Of a stretch of DNA of 20,311 bases, positions 6,106 through 13,393 are shown piece after piece (the first letter of the stretch is position 1; each line of letters opens with the position of its first letter). The position numbers and the translations under genes are program-made. The notes under the pieces are model-generated. The model saw only the letters and a list, made by a program, of their open reading frames with translations. It had not been told where the DNA came from and searched no databases. The DNA comes from an uncultured Paracoccaceae bacterium (lineage in GTDB: Bacteria; Pseudomonadota; Alphaproteobacteria; Rhodobacterales; Rhodobacteraceae), in contig CALBSG010000143.1 of the NCBI GenBank assembly GCA_937927675.1, positions 1 to 20,311 on the forward strand, read 5' to 3'.

Positions 6106-6978
6106 TTATCCCATAGCAAGCCCGGAATGGGCAGGTTCTTGCCCATCGGCCGCATCGGCCCGCGCCCCTTCCCAGGCCAGCATCGCGCGTTTGACGGGCA
6201 GGCCCCAATGGTAGCCGCCAAGCCCACCGGATTTACGCAAGGCTCGGTGGCAGGGGATCAGGAACGAGATTGGATTGCGCCCTACCGCTGTGCCCACCGC
6301 CCGCACGGCGCGGGCATGGCCGATGGCGCCGGCAATTTCGGAATAGGTCGTGACATGACCCGAGGGGATGGCCAGCAGCGCCTCCCAAACCTTGATCTGG
6401 AAGGGCGCGCCGATCAGGTGCAGGCGGGTTTCCCCTGCGCCAAAGGCGGCTGCGGCCAGCGGCGCAATCGCGGCGTCGTCACGCACGAAGGTTGCCGCGG
6501 GCCAGCGCCGCCGCAGGTCTTCTATGGTGTCATCCAACCCCATTTCCTGCGTGAAACCCATGCCGCAGATGCCCTTGTCAGTGGCCATCACCACCGTCTC
6601 GCCAAAAGGAGACAGCGCCACCCCCCAGCGGATCATCAGCCCCGCGCCGCCGGTGGCAAATTCGCCGGGGCTCATGGCCTCCCATTTCACAAAGAGATCA
6701 TGCAGCCGTCCGCTGCCTGAAAGGCCCGCTTCTTGCGCGGTCTCCAGCACGGTAAAGCGGCGTGTCAGCAGATCACGGGCATGATCCAAGGTCAGGTATT
6801 GCTGATAGGCCTTGGGGCTGACCCCCACCCATTGGCTGAAGGTGCGCTGGAAATGTGCAGGCGACAGGCCGATGCGGGCGGCAAGCGCCTCGAGCGTCAG
6901 GCTCGCCCCCGCCGCATCAATCTCGCGCAGAGCGCGGGCGATGACAGCGTAATGATAGCTTGGGGATTGGTCAGTCAT
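6106..6978 (-). CDS. AraC-type HTH fused to O6-methylguanine-DNA methyltransferase (Ada-like)
   Basis: A 290-residue DNA-repair protein. The N-terminal ~95 residues are an AraC-type helix-turn-helix (LTLEALAARIGLSPAHFQRTFSQWVGVSPKAYQQYLTLDHARDLL). Next come a ribonuclease-H-like Ada domain and the alkyltransferase domain (VWEALLAIPSGHVTTYSEIA... GRNPISFLIPCHRALRKSGGLGGYHWG). The acceptor cysteine is residue 243 in PCHR; it takes alkyl groups from O6-alkylguanine in a suicide reaction. Compared with E. coli Ada, the N-terminal zinc domain carrying the phosphotriester-sensing Cys is missing, so methyl-activated transcription by the E. coli route is not expected. AAGGAGA lies 7-8 nt before the Met at 6978, which settles the start although the frame is open far upstream. 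It is divergent from nth across 108 nt. Confidence 0.92.
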   Translation of the reverse strand: MTDQSPSYHYAVIARALREIDAAGASLTLEALAARIGLSPAHFQRTFSQWVGVSPKAYQQYLTLDHARDLLTRRFTVLETAQEAGLSGSGRLHDLFVKWEAMSPGEFATGGAGLMIRWGVALSPFGETVVMATDKGICGMGFTQEMGLDDTIEDLRRRWPAATFVRDDAAIAPLAAAAFGAGETRLHLIGAPFQIKVWEALLAIPSGHVTTYSEIAGAIGHARAVRAVGTAVGRNPISFLIPCHRALRKSGGLGGYHWGLPVKRAMLAWEGARADAADGQEPAHSGLAMG

Positions 6979-7086
6979 GGCGGGTCTCCTTGCCGGCCAC
7001 GATAGGGCAGGGCGCACATCTTCGCGACCCGTTTCCTGCGGGATGAGCAGTTGCGGGGCAGGTCCGCGATGGTGCATAGCTTGACC

Positions 7087-7731
7087 ATGGCCAAGCAGCT
7101 TCCCTATTCCGCGATGCGCCGCATCTTTGCCCGGTTTCAAGAAATTGAAGCCGAGCCGAAGGGCGAATTGCACCACACCAATGCCTTTACCCTTGTGGTC
7201 GCGGTTGCGCTGTCGGCGCAGGCGACCGATGCTGGGGTCAATAAGGCCACCAAGAGCTTGTTTGAGATTGCCGATACCCCTGCCAAGATGCTGGCCTTGG
7301 GCGAAGAGGGCGTGATCGAGCATATCAAGACCATCGGTCTGTTCCGCAACAAGGCCAAGAACGTCATCAAGCTGTGCCAGATCTTGCTGGATGAGTTCGG
7401 CGGTGAGGTGCCGTCCTCGCGCGCGGCCTTGCAATCTTTGCCGGGGGTTGGGCGCAAGACGGCGAATGTGGTGTTGAACATGTGGTTCCACCAGCCCGCG
7501 CAGGCCGTTGACACCCATATCTTCCGGGTCGGCAACCGGTCTGGCATTGCGCCGGGCCGCGATGAGACGGCTGTCGAGCGCGCGATCGAAGACAATGTTC
7601 CCGCCGAATACCAGCAGCACGCCCACCACTGGCTAATCCTGCACGGCCGCTATATCTGCATCGCGCGCAAACCCAAATGCGGCATCTGCCCGATCCGCGA
7701 TGACTGCCAGTTCGAGGACAAGACCGAATGA
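7087..7731 (+). CDS. nth: Endonuclease III (DNA glycosylase/AP lyase)
   Basis: A base-excision repair enzyme that removes oxidised pyrimidines and nicks the abasic site. It has 214 residues. The helix-hairpin-helix LPGVGRKTANVVL carries the catalytic Lys124 and VDTHIFRV carries Asp142, 18 residues apart as in E. coli Nth (120/138). The C-terminal iron-sulfur cluster has the exact spacing C-X6-C-X2-C-X5-C (Cys191, 198, 201, 207). HTNAFTLVVAVALSAQATD near the N-terminus is the usual opening. The start at 7087 is preferred because MAKQLPYS aligns with family lengths. In-frame Mets at 7069 and 7051 remain possible, and none has a strong ribosome-binding site. The stop overlaps the adenosine kinase start by 4 nt (ATGA). 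Confidence 0.95.
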   Translation: MAKQLPYSAMRRIFARFQEIEAEPKGELHHTNAFTLVVAVALSAQATDAGVNKATKSLFEIADTPAKMLALGEEGVIEHIKTIGLFRNKAKNVIKLCQILLDEFGGEVPSSRAALQSLPGVGRKTANVVLNMWFHQPAQAVDTHIFRVGNRSGIAPGRDETAVERAIEDNVPAEYQQHAHHWLILHGRYICIARKPKCGICPIRDDCQFEDKTE

Positions 7732-8711
7732 AGAAGTATCAGGTTGTCGGCATCGGCAATGCGATTGTCGACGTGATTACCCAAGCCGATGAGTCCTTTC
7801 TTGAGATGATGGGCATCGAAAAAGGCATCATGCAGCTGGTCGAACGCGAGCGGGGGGAGCTTCTTTACGCAGCGATGAAGGACCGGGTGCAGGCGCCGGG
7901 CGGATCGGTTGCGAACTCGTTGGCGGGTCTGGGCAATCTGGGCCTGAAGACGGCGTTCATTGGCCGGGTGCATGACGATGCCTTGGGGCGGTTTTATGCC
8001 AAGGGCATGGCCGAGGATGGCACCGATTTCGTCAACCCGCCGGTTCCGGGCGGGGAGCTGCCGACCTCGCGTTCCATGATCTTCGTCTCCAAGGATGGCG
8101 AGCGGTCGATGAATACTTATCTGGGGATTTCATCCGAGCTCGGGCCGCAGGACGTGTCGGACGATGTGGCGGGCGATACCGATTATCTGTTCCTTGAAGG
8201 CTATCTTTACGACAAGCCCAAGGGCAAAGAGGCTTTTGAACGTGCGGCAAAGCTGTGCCAGCAGGCGGGCGGCCGCGCGGGCATCGCGCTGTCAGATCCG
8301 TTCTGCGTGGACCGTCACCGTGATGACTTTCGGCGGTTGGTGAAAGATCTGGACTATGTGATCGGCAACGAACACGAATGGTCCAGCCTCTATCAAACCG
8401 ATCTGGAAACCGCGCTGGCTCAGGCGGTGCAGGATGCAGGCGTGGTCGTTTGCACCCGGTCCGGCGAAGAGGTGATCCTTGCCCGCGGGGCCGAGCGGGC
8501 AGTGGTTCCAGTGCGCCGGGTGGTGCCTGTTGATGCCACAGGCGCGGGGGACCAATTTGCGGCAGGCTTCATCTATGGGCTTGCGACGGGCCAAACACTC
8601 GACAAGGCTGGCCGTATGGGCTGCGCCGCCGCAGCCGAGGTCATCAGCCATTACGGTGCGCGGCCAGAAACCGATCTCAAGGCGCTCTTTCGGGCGCAAG
8701 GGCTTTTGTAA
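7728..8711 (+). CDS. Adenosine kinase-like PfkB-family sugar kinase
   Basis: A 327-residue ribokinase-fold kinase, best read as adenosine kinase (adenosine + ATP to AMP), which salvages nucleosides in the cytoplasm. The N-terminal YQVVGIGNAIVDVI and PGGSVANSLAGLGNLG form the nucleoside pocket. The C-terminal PfkB signature DATGAGDQFAAGF holds the anion hole and the catalytic base Asp275. SRSMIFVSKDGERSMNTYLG matches the adenosine-kinase subgroup more than fructokinase or ribokinase, though a different sugar or nucleoside cannot be excluded from sequence alone. Translation is coupled to nth by the ATGA overlap. A small Lys-rich gene follows after only 6 nt. Confidence 0.88.
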   Translation: MKKYQVVGIGNAIVDVITQADESFLEMMGIEKGIMQLVERERGELLYAAMKDRVQAPGGSVANSLAGLGNLGLKTAFIGRVHDDALGRFYAKGMAEDGTDFVNPPVPGGELPTSRSMIFVSKDGERSMNTYLGISSELGPQDVSDDVAGDTDYLFLEGYLYDKPKGKEAFERAAKLCQQAGGRAGIALSDPFCVDRHRDDFRRLVKDLDYVIGNEHEWSSLYQTDLETALAQAVQDAGVVVCTRSGEEVILARGAERAVVPVRRVVPVDATGAGDQFAAGFIYGLATGQTLDKAGRMGCAAAAEVISHYGARPETDLKALFRAQGLL

Positions 8712-8717
8712 GGGAAC

Positions 8718-8891
8718 ATGACAATGGATTACGCAGCAGCGGGCAACCCGATTTCTTCCGGCAAGCAGCCCAAGCATAAGGTTGGCAAGAAAGGCCACGG
8801 GGCCGAGAAAAGCCCGACCGGTGGCAAGGCCACGAAAGAAGAGCTTTTGGCGCGGATGAAGGCCGCCGCCGAGGCGAAGAAAAAGGCCTAA
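8718..8891 (+). CDS. Small Lys-rich basic protein of unknown function (57 aa)
   Basis: A short frame from ATG 8718 to TAA 8889-8891. The ribosome-binding site AAGGGA overlaps the stop of the adenosine kinase gene, about 4 nt before the ATG; a second Met codon lies two codons in. The product has 12 Lys in 57 residues and no membrane segment. It has a Gly/Lys-rich, probably disordered first half (SGKQPKHKVGKKGHGAEKSPTGGKA) and a short charged C-terminal helix (TKEELLARMKAAAEAKKKA). The strong ribosome-binding site, tight coupling and clean coding pattern argue that it is real. I do not recognise a family with a known function. Basic charge could suggest nucleic-acid or ribosome contact, but that is a guess. 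It ends 6 nt from the convergent WecG-type gene, with only a tiny GGCC-TAA-GGCC hairpin at the stop. Confidence 0.72.
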   Translation: MTMDYAAAGNPISSGKQPKHKVGKKGHGAEKSPTGGKATKEELLARMKAAAEAKKKA

Positions 8892-8897
8892 GGCCGC

Positions 8898-9725
8898 TTA
8901 GCCGCGCTGGCGCCACGCCTTTGCAGCCTCGCCCGGCAAGATCGCGGCGCAGGCCGCATAGCGTGGGATCAGGCGGCGCGGGGCCGAAAGGGCCCGCCAC
9001 AGCCATTCCATCGCCAGCGCCCGCACCCAAGCGGGCGCGCGGGTTTGTCGGCCCGAGATGAAATCAAGGCCGGCCCCGATGGAGGCAAAACCGACCTGTG
9101 GGGCAAGCGCGCGTCCAAGGGCCGCGAATTCCTCTTGCTTCGGAGAGCCTAGCGCGATCAGGCACAGACCCACCTCTTGCGCCGCGAGTTCTGAAAGCAC
9201 ACGGGTGGCCTCTGGTCCCTTGGGGTCGAACCCCATGGCGGGGGCGTATCGCACCGTCACCTGCAGGCCGGGGATCTCGCGCGTCAGGCAATCTGCGGCG
9301 GCTTGCAAAGTCTGGTCGGTGCTGCCGACAAAGGCGACGCTGTGCCCTTCGCGGGCGGCGACCTGCAACAGCGGACGCAGCACATCCGACCCCGGTACCA
9401 AGGCCAGAGGTTTCCCAGCCAGCCGCGACAGCCACACGATCGGATTGCCATCAGCACAGATCAGGTCATGTGCGGCATAGGCCGCGCGGTAGGCGGGCAG
9501 CCGCCGCAACTTCACCAGATGATCAAGGTTGATGGTCGCCAAGGCAAAGCCCTGCCGCGCCCGCAGCCGTTCAGACACCAGTGCCAGAAGCGCCGAGGTG
9601 TCGGGAATGTTCACGGTCAGCACAGTTGCGCCAAAGCAGAATTGCACGGCAGGCACCTTCGTAGCGGGATTGTCTGTGCCTACCACGGTCGCCCGCCGCT
9701 TTTCGAGATGTAATGACCGGATCAT
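8898..9725 (-). CDS. WecG/TagA/CpsF-family glycosyltransferase
   Basis: A 275-residue membrane-associated glycosyltransferase. This family adds the second sugar, commonly an N-acetylmannosamine-type residue, to an undecaprenyl-pyrophosphate-linked first sugar during surface-polysaccharide synthesis. Family motifs are clear: FALATINLDHLVKLRR (Asn66), the catalytic-Asp motif ICADGNPIVWLSRL (Asp92), SVAFVGSTDQTLQ, LCLIALGSPKQEEF (Gln197), and the C-terminal SIGAGLDFISGRQTRAPAWVRALAMEWLWRAL followed by an Arg-rich PRRLIPRY membrane-contact tail. The start at 9725 is the first Met and lacks an obvious ribosome-binding site. It faces away from the acyltransferase gene, with about 92 nt between the starts. 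The sugar donor cannot be inferred. It marks the beginning of the surface-polysaccharide section. Confidence 0.92.
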   Translation of the reverse strand: MIRSLHLEKRRATVVGTDNPATKVPAVQFCFGATVLTVNIPDTSALLALVSERLRARQGFALATINLDHLVKLRRLPAYRAAYAAHDLICADGNPIVWLSRLAGKPLALVPGSDVLRPLLQVAAREGHSVAFVGSTDQTLQAAADCLTREIPGLQVTVRYAPAMGFDPKGPEATRVLSELAAQEVGLCLIALGSPKQEEFAALGRALAPQVGFASIGAGLDFISGRQTRAPAWVRALAMEWLWRALSAPRRLIPRYAACAAILPGEAAKAWRQRG

Positions 9726-9817
9726 CTGTCAGGCTTTGCGCAACAGACTGTTTCCACCCTGCCAAAACGACGCCTTTTCATTGCCTTGAGGGGGCGCTTT
9801 GGCTTAGCGAAGCCGGG

Positions 9818-10723
9818 ATGACCATTGCAAGCACTCACCGCCAGGGCATCGACTTTGCCCGCTTCATTGCCGCCTTCGGGGTGGTGCTTGCCCATGTCTT
9901 GGCCAGCCCGGCTGACTGGGTGGGGCATGTCGCTCTGTCACTTTTTGCGCTTTTGACGGCGTTTCTTGCCGTGAAATCGGCCGAGAGGGCCGGGGGCGCC
10001 TATGCCTATGGGCCGCGGCTCAGGCGGCTGCTCTTGCCATGGGTGGTCTGGTCCCTGTTCTATTGGGTGGTCGAGGCGGCGATTACGGACGGGCCGGACA
10101 AGTTCCGTCCTTTGGTCGATCCGTGGAGCCTGCTGTACGGTGGGGCGATCCACTTGTGGTTTCTGCCCTTCATCGGGCTTTCTATGGGGCTGGTTGGCCC
10201 GGCGGTCAGCTATATCAGCACCCCGACGCGCTTGCTGGGGACTGCGGTCTTGTTGGTTGGGGTGTCGGCTCCCTTGTTTTGGGCGCACGAGGCGCTCAGC
10301 CTGCCCGCCCCCTTGGCGCAGTGGGCCTTTACCCTGCCGTGCTATGCGCTTGGCCTGCTGCTTGCCAAGGCGCAGGGCCTGGGGCGCCCCGGCATTGCGC
10401 TGGTGACGGGCGTCGTCTTGGCCGGTCTGGCCATCTGGATGGGGCAGGCGGCCCCTTGGACCTTTACCGTGCTGGCCGGGCTGTTGGGGTTTGAGCTGTT
10501 TTGGCGGCTGGCCCCGCGTGGCAATTGGGCGGTACATCTGGGGCAGGTCGCCTTTGGTATCTACCTGATCCATCCGTTCATGATGCTGGTACTTTACAAA
10601 TTCACACCGCAGCTGACCGGGCCGGAGTTGCCTGTCCTGCTGCCCGCAGCGGTGGATTTTCTGGTGTCGTGGGGCGTTGTCGTTGCCCTGCGCCGGCTTC
10701 CCGCCTTTGCCCGCATCACCTGA
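9818..10723 (+). CDS. Membrane acyltransferase (acyltransferase-3 family)
   Basis: A 301-residue integral membrane protein with about ten hydrophobic helices. The N-terminus, RQGIDFARFIAAFGVVLAH, is the acyltransferase-3 opening, with the conserved His26 at the end of helix 1. RLRRLLLPWVVWSLFYWV and GAIHLWFLPFIGLSMGL are further family-like blocks, and GQVAFGIYLIHPFMMLVLY is the usual closing helix. Such enzymes move acetyl, succinyl or longer acyl groups onto sugars of exported polysaccharides or lipids. Here the acceptor is probably the product of the neighbouring glycosyltransferases, and a polyketide acyl group is a possible donor (inference). The frame is open to 9713, but that extension has no family character and overlaps the divergent gene. 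The Met at 9818 fits the family start despite a weak ribosome-binding site. Confidence 0.85.
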   Translation: MTIASTHRQGIDFARFIAAFGVVLAHVLASPADWVGHVALSLFALLTAFLAVKSAERAGGAYAYGPRLRRLLLPWVVWSLFYWVVEAAITDGPDKFRPLVDPWSLLYGGAIHLWFLPFIGLSMGLVGPAVSYISTPTRLLGTAVLLVGVSAPLFWAHEALSLPAPLAQWAFTLPCYALGLLLAKAQGLGRPGIALVTGVVLAGLAIWMGQAAPWTFTVLAGLLGFELFWRLAPRGNWAVHLGQVAFGIYLIHPFMMLVLYKFTPQLTGPELPVLLPAAVDFLVSWGVVVALRRLPAFARIT

Positions 10724-10795
10724 CCGCAAACAGAAGTGACCGCTCCCGCCGCCATGTGCTAAAGCAGATCAACACGTTCAGAAAGCAGCGCTGCC

Positions 10796-12217
10796 GTGCA
10801 AAGCCCGAACATCATTGCCTATATCGCGCTGGCGCTTTGGCCGTTGGTGACATGGCTGATGTGGCGCAAGCTCACCCCTGCGCAGGCGTTGATCTGGACC
10901 ATTTTGGGCGGATATCTTCTGTTGCCCCCGGTCGCGGCGGCCTTCAACCTGCCGGTGGTGCCGGACCTGAACAAATCCACCATCCCCAACCTGATGGCAT
11001 TTGCTGCGGCCCTTTGGCTGGCCAAGGACAAGATCGGACTCCTTCCCCAAAGCTGGTTGGGCAAGGCGTTGATCCTTGGTTATGTCCTGTCGCCCTTTGG
11101 CACGGTGCTGACCAATCCCGATCCGCTGTTTTTTGCGCAACTGTCGATCCCCGGCCTGCGGCTTTATGACAGTTTTGCCGCGGTGGCCTATCAGGCGATT
11201 GCCCTGATGCCGTTTTTTCTGGCCCGCCGCTATCTTGGCACCCCCGAGGGGATGCACGCCATCATCGCCGCGCTGGTTGTGGCAGGTCTGGCCTATTCGG
11301 TCCCGATGATTGTCGAGGCGGTCATGAGCCCGCAGATCAACGTCTGGATCTACGGGTTTTTCCAGCACGATTTCTTTCAGACCATGCGCTATGGCGGCTA
11401 CCGGCCGGTTGTCTTCCTGCCGCATGGGCTGTGGGTCGCCTTTTTTGCCTGCATGGCGGCGCTGGCCGCCTTGACCACCCTGCGCCGCAACCCGGCCGAG
11501 CTGCGGCCCAAGGCGATGCTGACGGTGCTTTATCTCACGGCCATGCTGATCCTGTGCCGTTCGGCTGGGCCGATCATCTATCTGCTTGCACTGACCCCGC
11601 TGATCCTGCTGGCCCCGCCGCGCCTGCAGATCATGGTCGCGGCTGTTATGGCGCTGGTGGTGGTGGCATATCCGATCCTGCGGGGCGCGCATTTGGTGCC
11701 GGTGGATCAGATCCTTGATCTGGCCAACGGGCTTTCGCCCGACCGGGCCTATTCGCTGCGCTTTCGCATCGAAAACGAAGAAATCCTGCTGGCCCGCGCG
11801 CAAGAGCGCCCTTGGTTCGGCTGGGGCGGCTATGGCCGGTCTTTCACCCATGACCTTGAGACGGGCAAGGCGTTGAACATTGCTGACGGGGCTTGGGTCA
11901 TTCTGATGGGGCAATATGGCTGGCTGGGCTATCTGACCGAATTCGGCCTGACCGCCCTGCCGCTTTTCCTGCTGTTGCGGGAGGCCTTGCGACAGCACGG
12001 CGCCGCCCTTTCGCCTTGGGTGGGCGCCGTTGCGCTGATCTTGGGGGCGAACATGGTGGATCTCTTGCCGAATGCCACCCACATTCCCTTTACATGGCTA
12101 ATGGCCGGGGCGCTGCTCGGCGAGGCAGAGCGGCTTGCAACGCTGCGTGGCGACCGCACCGCCTTGGCCCGTCGTGAGGCGTTGCATGCGGGAAAACCGC
12201 TGAGGACGGTGATCTGA
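10796..12217 (+). CDS. O-antigen polymerase/ligase-like membrane protein (Wzy/WaaL type)
   Basis: A 473-residue protein with roughly a dozen membrane helices. It starts at GTG (10796) without a clear ribosome-binding site. The large periplasmic loop and following motif RPWFGWGGYGRSFTHDLETGKALNIADGAWVILMGQYGWLGYLTEFGL are what I recognise from the O-antigen ligase/polymerase superfamily. These join undecaprenyl-linked repeat units into chains (Wzy) or transfer them to lipid A or protein (WaaL/PglL); the two roles cannot be told apart here. Helix-rich segments flank a basic RRNPAELRPKAML connector. The stop overlaps the start of the next glycosyltransferase by one base (TGATG), so the two should be translated together. 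It lies 72 nt after the acyltransferase gene on the same strand. Confidence 0.82.
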   Translation: MQSPNIIAYIALALWPLVTWLMWRKLTPAQALIWTILGGYLLLPPVAAAFNLPVVPDLNKSTIPNLMAFAAALWLAKDKIGLLPQSWLGKALILGYVLSPFGTVLTNPDPLFFAQLSIPGLRLYDSFAAVAYQAIALMPFFLARRYLGTPEGMHAIIAALVVAGLAYSVPMIVEAVMSPQINVWIYGFFQHDFFQTMRYGGYRPVVFLPHGLWVAFFACMAALAALTTLRRNPAELRPKAMLTVLYLTAMLILCRSAGPIIYLLALTPLILLAPPRLQIMVAAVMALVVVAYPILRGAHLVPVDQILDLANGLSPDRAYSLRFRIENEEILLARAQERPWFGWGGYGRSFTHDLETGKALNIADGAWVILMGQYGWLGYLTEFGLTALPLFLLLREALRQHGAALSPWVGAVALILGANMVDLLPNATHIPFTWLMAGALLGEAERLATLRGDRTALARREALHAGKPLRTVI

Positions 12218-13209
12218 TGCGGGTCGATATTGGGATTTTTGCTCATAACGAGGGTGCCGGGATCGCCGCGATGGTGGCGCGCCTGATGGCGCAGGATCTG
12301 TCGGGGCTGGAGGCGCGGGTGCTGGTGCTGGCCAATGGCTGCACCGATGACACCGTGGCGCAGGCCCGCGCCGCCGGGGCCGAGGTGGCGGACCTGCCGC
12401 TTGGCGGCAAGTCACGGACATGGAACCGCTTTGTCCATGATCTGTCGCGTCCCGTGGCCGAGGTGCTGGTCTTTGTGGATGCCGACATCGAATTTACCGC
12501 GCCCGACTGTCTGAAACGGCTGGCGCTGGGTCTGGCGGCACGGCCTGCGCTTTGGGTGCTGAACAGCCGACCGGTCAAAGACATCGTCGCCAGACCACAC
12601 GGCCTGTCGCCATTGGACAAAATCATCGCTGCGGCCGCCGGCGGACTTGATGATTGGAAAACGGCCATCTGTGGCCAGCTTTATGCCATGCCAGCGGCCT
12701 GCGCGCGCCGTCTGCACTTGCCGATCGGTCTGCCGGTCGAGGATGGCTTTTTGCGCGCCATGGTCTTGACCGATGCGTTGACCATCCCAGAGGATTTCAG
12801 TCGCATCGATGGGCTGGAGGGGGTGTCGCACCTTTATGCCAGCGAACGCAGCCTGTCCGCACTGATCCGCCATCAGGTGCGGATTGTCATCGGTTCGGCC
12901 CTGAACTTTGTTGCCTTTGATGCCTTGCGTGCCCTTCCCAGCACGGCCCGGCGCCCGGCGCTTGCACAGGCGGCGGCCGATGAGGGCTGGCTGTCGCGGG
13001 CGGCCGGTGCCGCTTTGCCGCGCTGGCCGTTCGGCTTTGTGCCGTTTCATTTTTTGACCAAACGACTGGCCCGCGCGGTCGCGACGCCTGCACAATTTCT
13101 TCGCCCCAAGCGGGTGATCTTGCTGCTTTTGGGCTTTGGCTTTGACCTGATTGTTTACGTTTTGGCGCAATATCGCATGGCCCGGGGGGCAGGCGTCGGC
13201 TTCTGGTAA
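12217..13209 (+). CDS. Family-2 glycosyltransferase with C-terminal membrane segment
   Basis: A 330-residue GT-A fold enzyme. It opens with MRVDIGIFAHNEGAGI, followed by VLVLANGCTDDTVAQARAAGAEV. The nucleotide-sugar and metal site is DAD at residues 88-90 (VFVDADIEF), and a likely catalytic acidic pair is Glu175-Asp176 (PVEDGFLRAM). This layout matches inverting GT2 enzymes that build surface polysaccharides on the cytoplasmic membrane face. The C-terminus has a hydrophobic stretch (VILLLLGFGFDLIVYVLAQY) that could anchor it. Translation is coupled to the polymerase-like gene by a TGATG overlap. Sugar and linkage are unknown. The 184-nt gap that follows separates it from the polyketide synthase. 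Confidence 0.88.
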   Translation: MRVDIGIFAHNEGAGIAAMVARLMAQDLSGLEARVLVLANGCTDDTVAQARAAGAEVADLPLGGKSRTWNRFVHDLSRPVAEVLVFVDADIEFTAPDCLKRLALGLAARPALWVLNSRPVKDIVARPHGLSPLDKIIAAAAGGLDDWKTAICGQLYAMPAACARRLHLPIGLPVEDGFLRAMVLTDALTIPEDFSRIDGLEGVSHLYASERSLSALIRHQVRIVIGSALNFVAFDALRALPSTARRPALAQAAADEGWLSRAAGAALPRWPFGFVPFHFLTKRLARAVATPAQFLRPKRVILLLLGFGFDLIVYVLAQYRMARGAGVGFW

Positions 13210-13236
13210 GCGAATCCGCCGTTTTCTCCGCGGCTT

Positions 13237-13325
13237 TGCGGCAAAAATGCGGCAGGATGGTGGCATTGTTCAGGGCTGCGGCACATTCGCCGCCGATCGC
13301 TTGGCAGGGTAGGAGGCTTGCCGCA
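13237..13325 (+). promoter_or_regulatory. Repeated TGCGGCA boxes upstream of the polyketide synthase
   Basis: In the 184-nt gap, TGCGGCA occurs at 13237-13243, 13248-13254 and 13277-13283, and its reverse complement TGCCGCA at 13319-13325. The first two are 11 bp apart, one helical turn. The outermost copies extend to a 9-bp inverted pair (TTGCGGCAA and TTGCCGCAA). A TAAAAT hexamer (13333-13338) just downstream could be a -10 element, but no matching -35 was found. This looks like a regulator-binding region, though chance in GC-rich DNA is possible. Confidence 0.35.
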
Positions 13326-13393
13326 ATTCTGCTAAAATCTTGTTGTTTTACCTGACTCTGAAGCATCGAGTCGGAAAAGGGATTGGGCGTCTT

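Noticed and set aside
7051..7086. Longer nth start at 7051
   Set aside because: The extra residues (RGRSAMVHSLT) do not fit the family N-terminus and no ribosome-binding site supports them.
6979..7629. A 507-residue version of the Ada-like protein reaching back to 7629
   Set aside because: The extension lies antisense within nth, has no family character, and a strong AAGGAGA site marks 6978 as the start.
9726..9746. PpsR-type TGT-N12-ACA operator between the WecG-type and acyltransferase genes
   Set aside because: The spacing is 13, not 12, and only one imperfect site is present.
13301..13322. Sigma-54 promoter (TTGGCA ... TTGC) upstream of the synthase
   Set aside because: The GG and GC elements are 17 bp apart instead of the required 12.
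13340..13393. Upstream TTG start for the polyketide synthase
   Set aside because: It adds 18 unrelated residues and uses a rare start codon; ATG 13394 leads directly into the ketosynthase.
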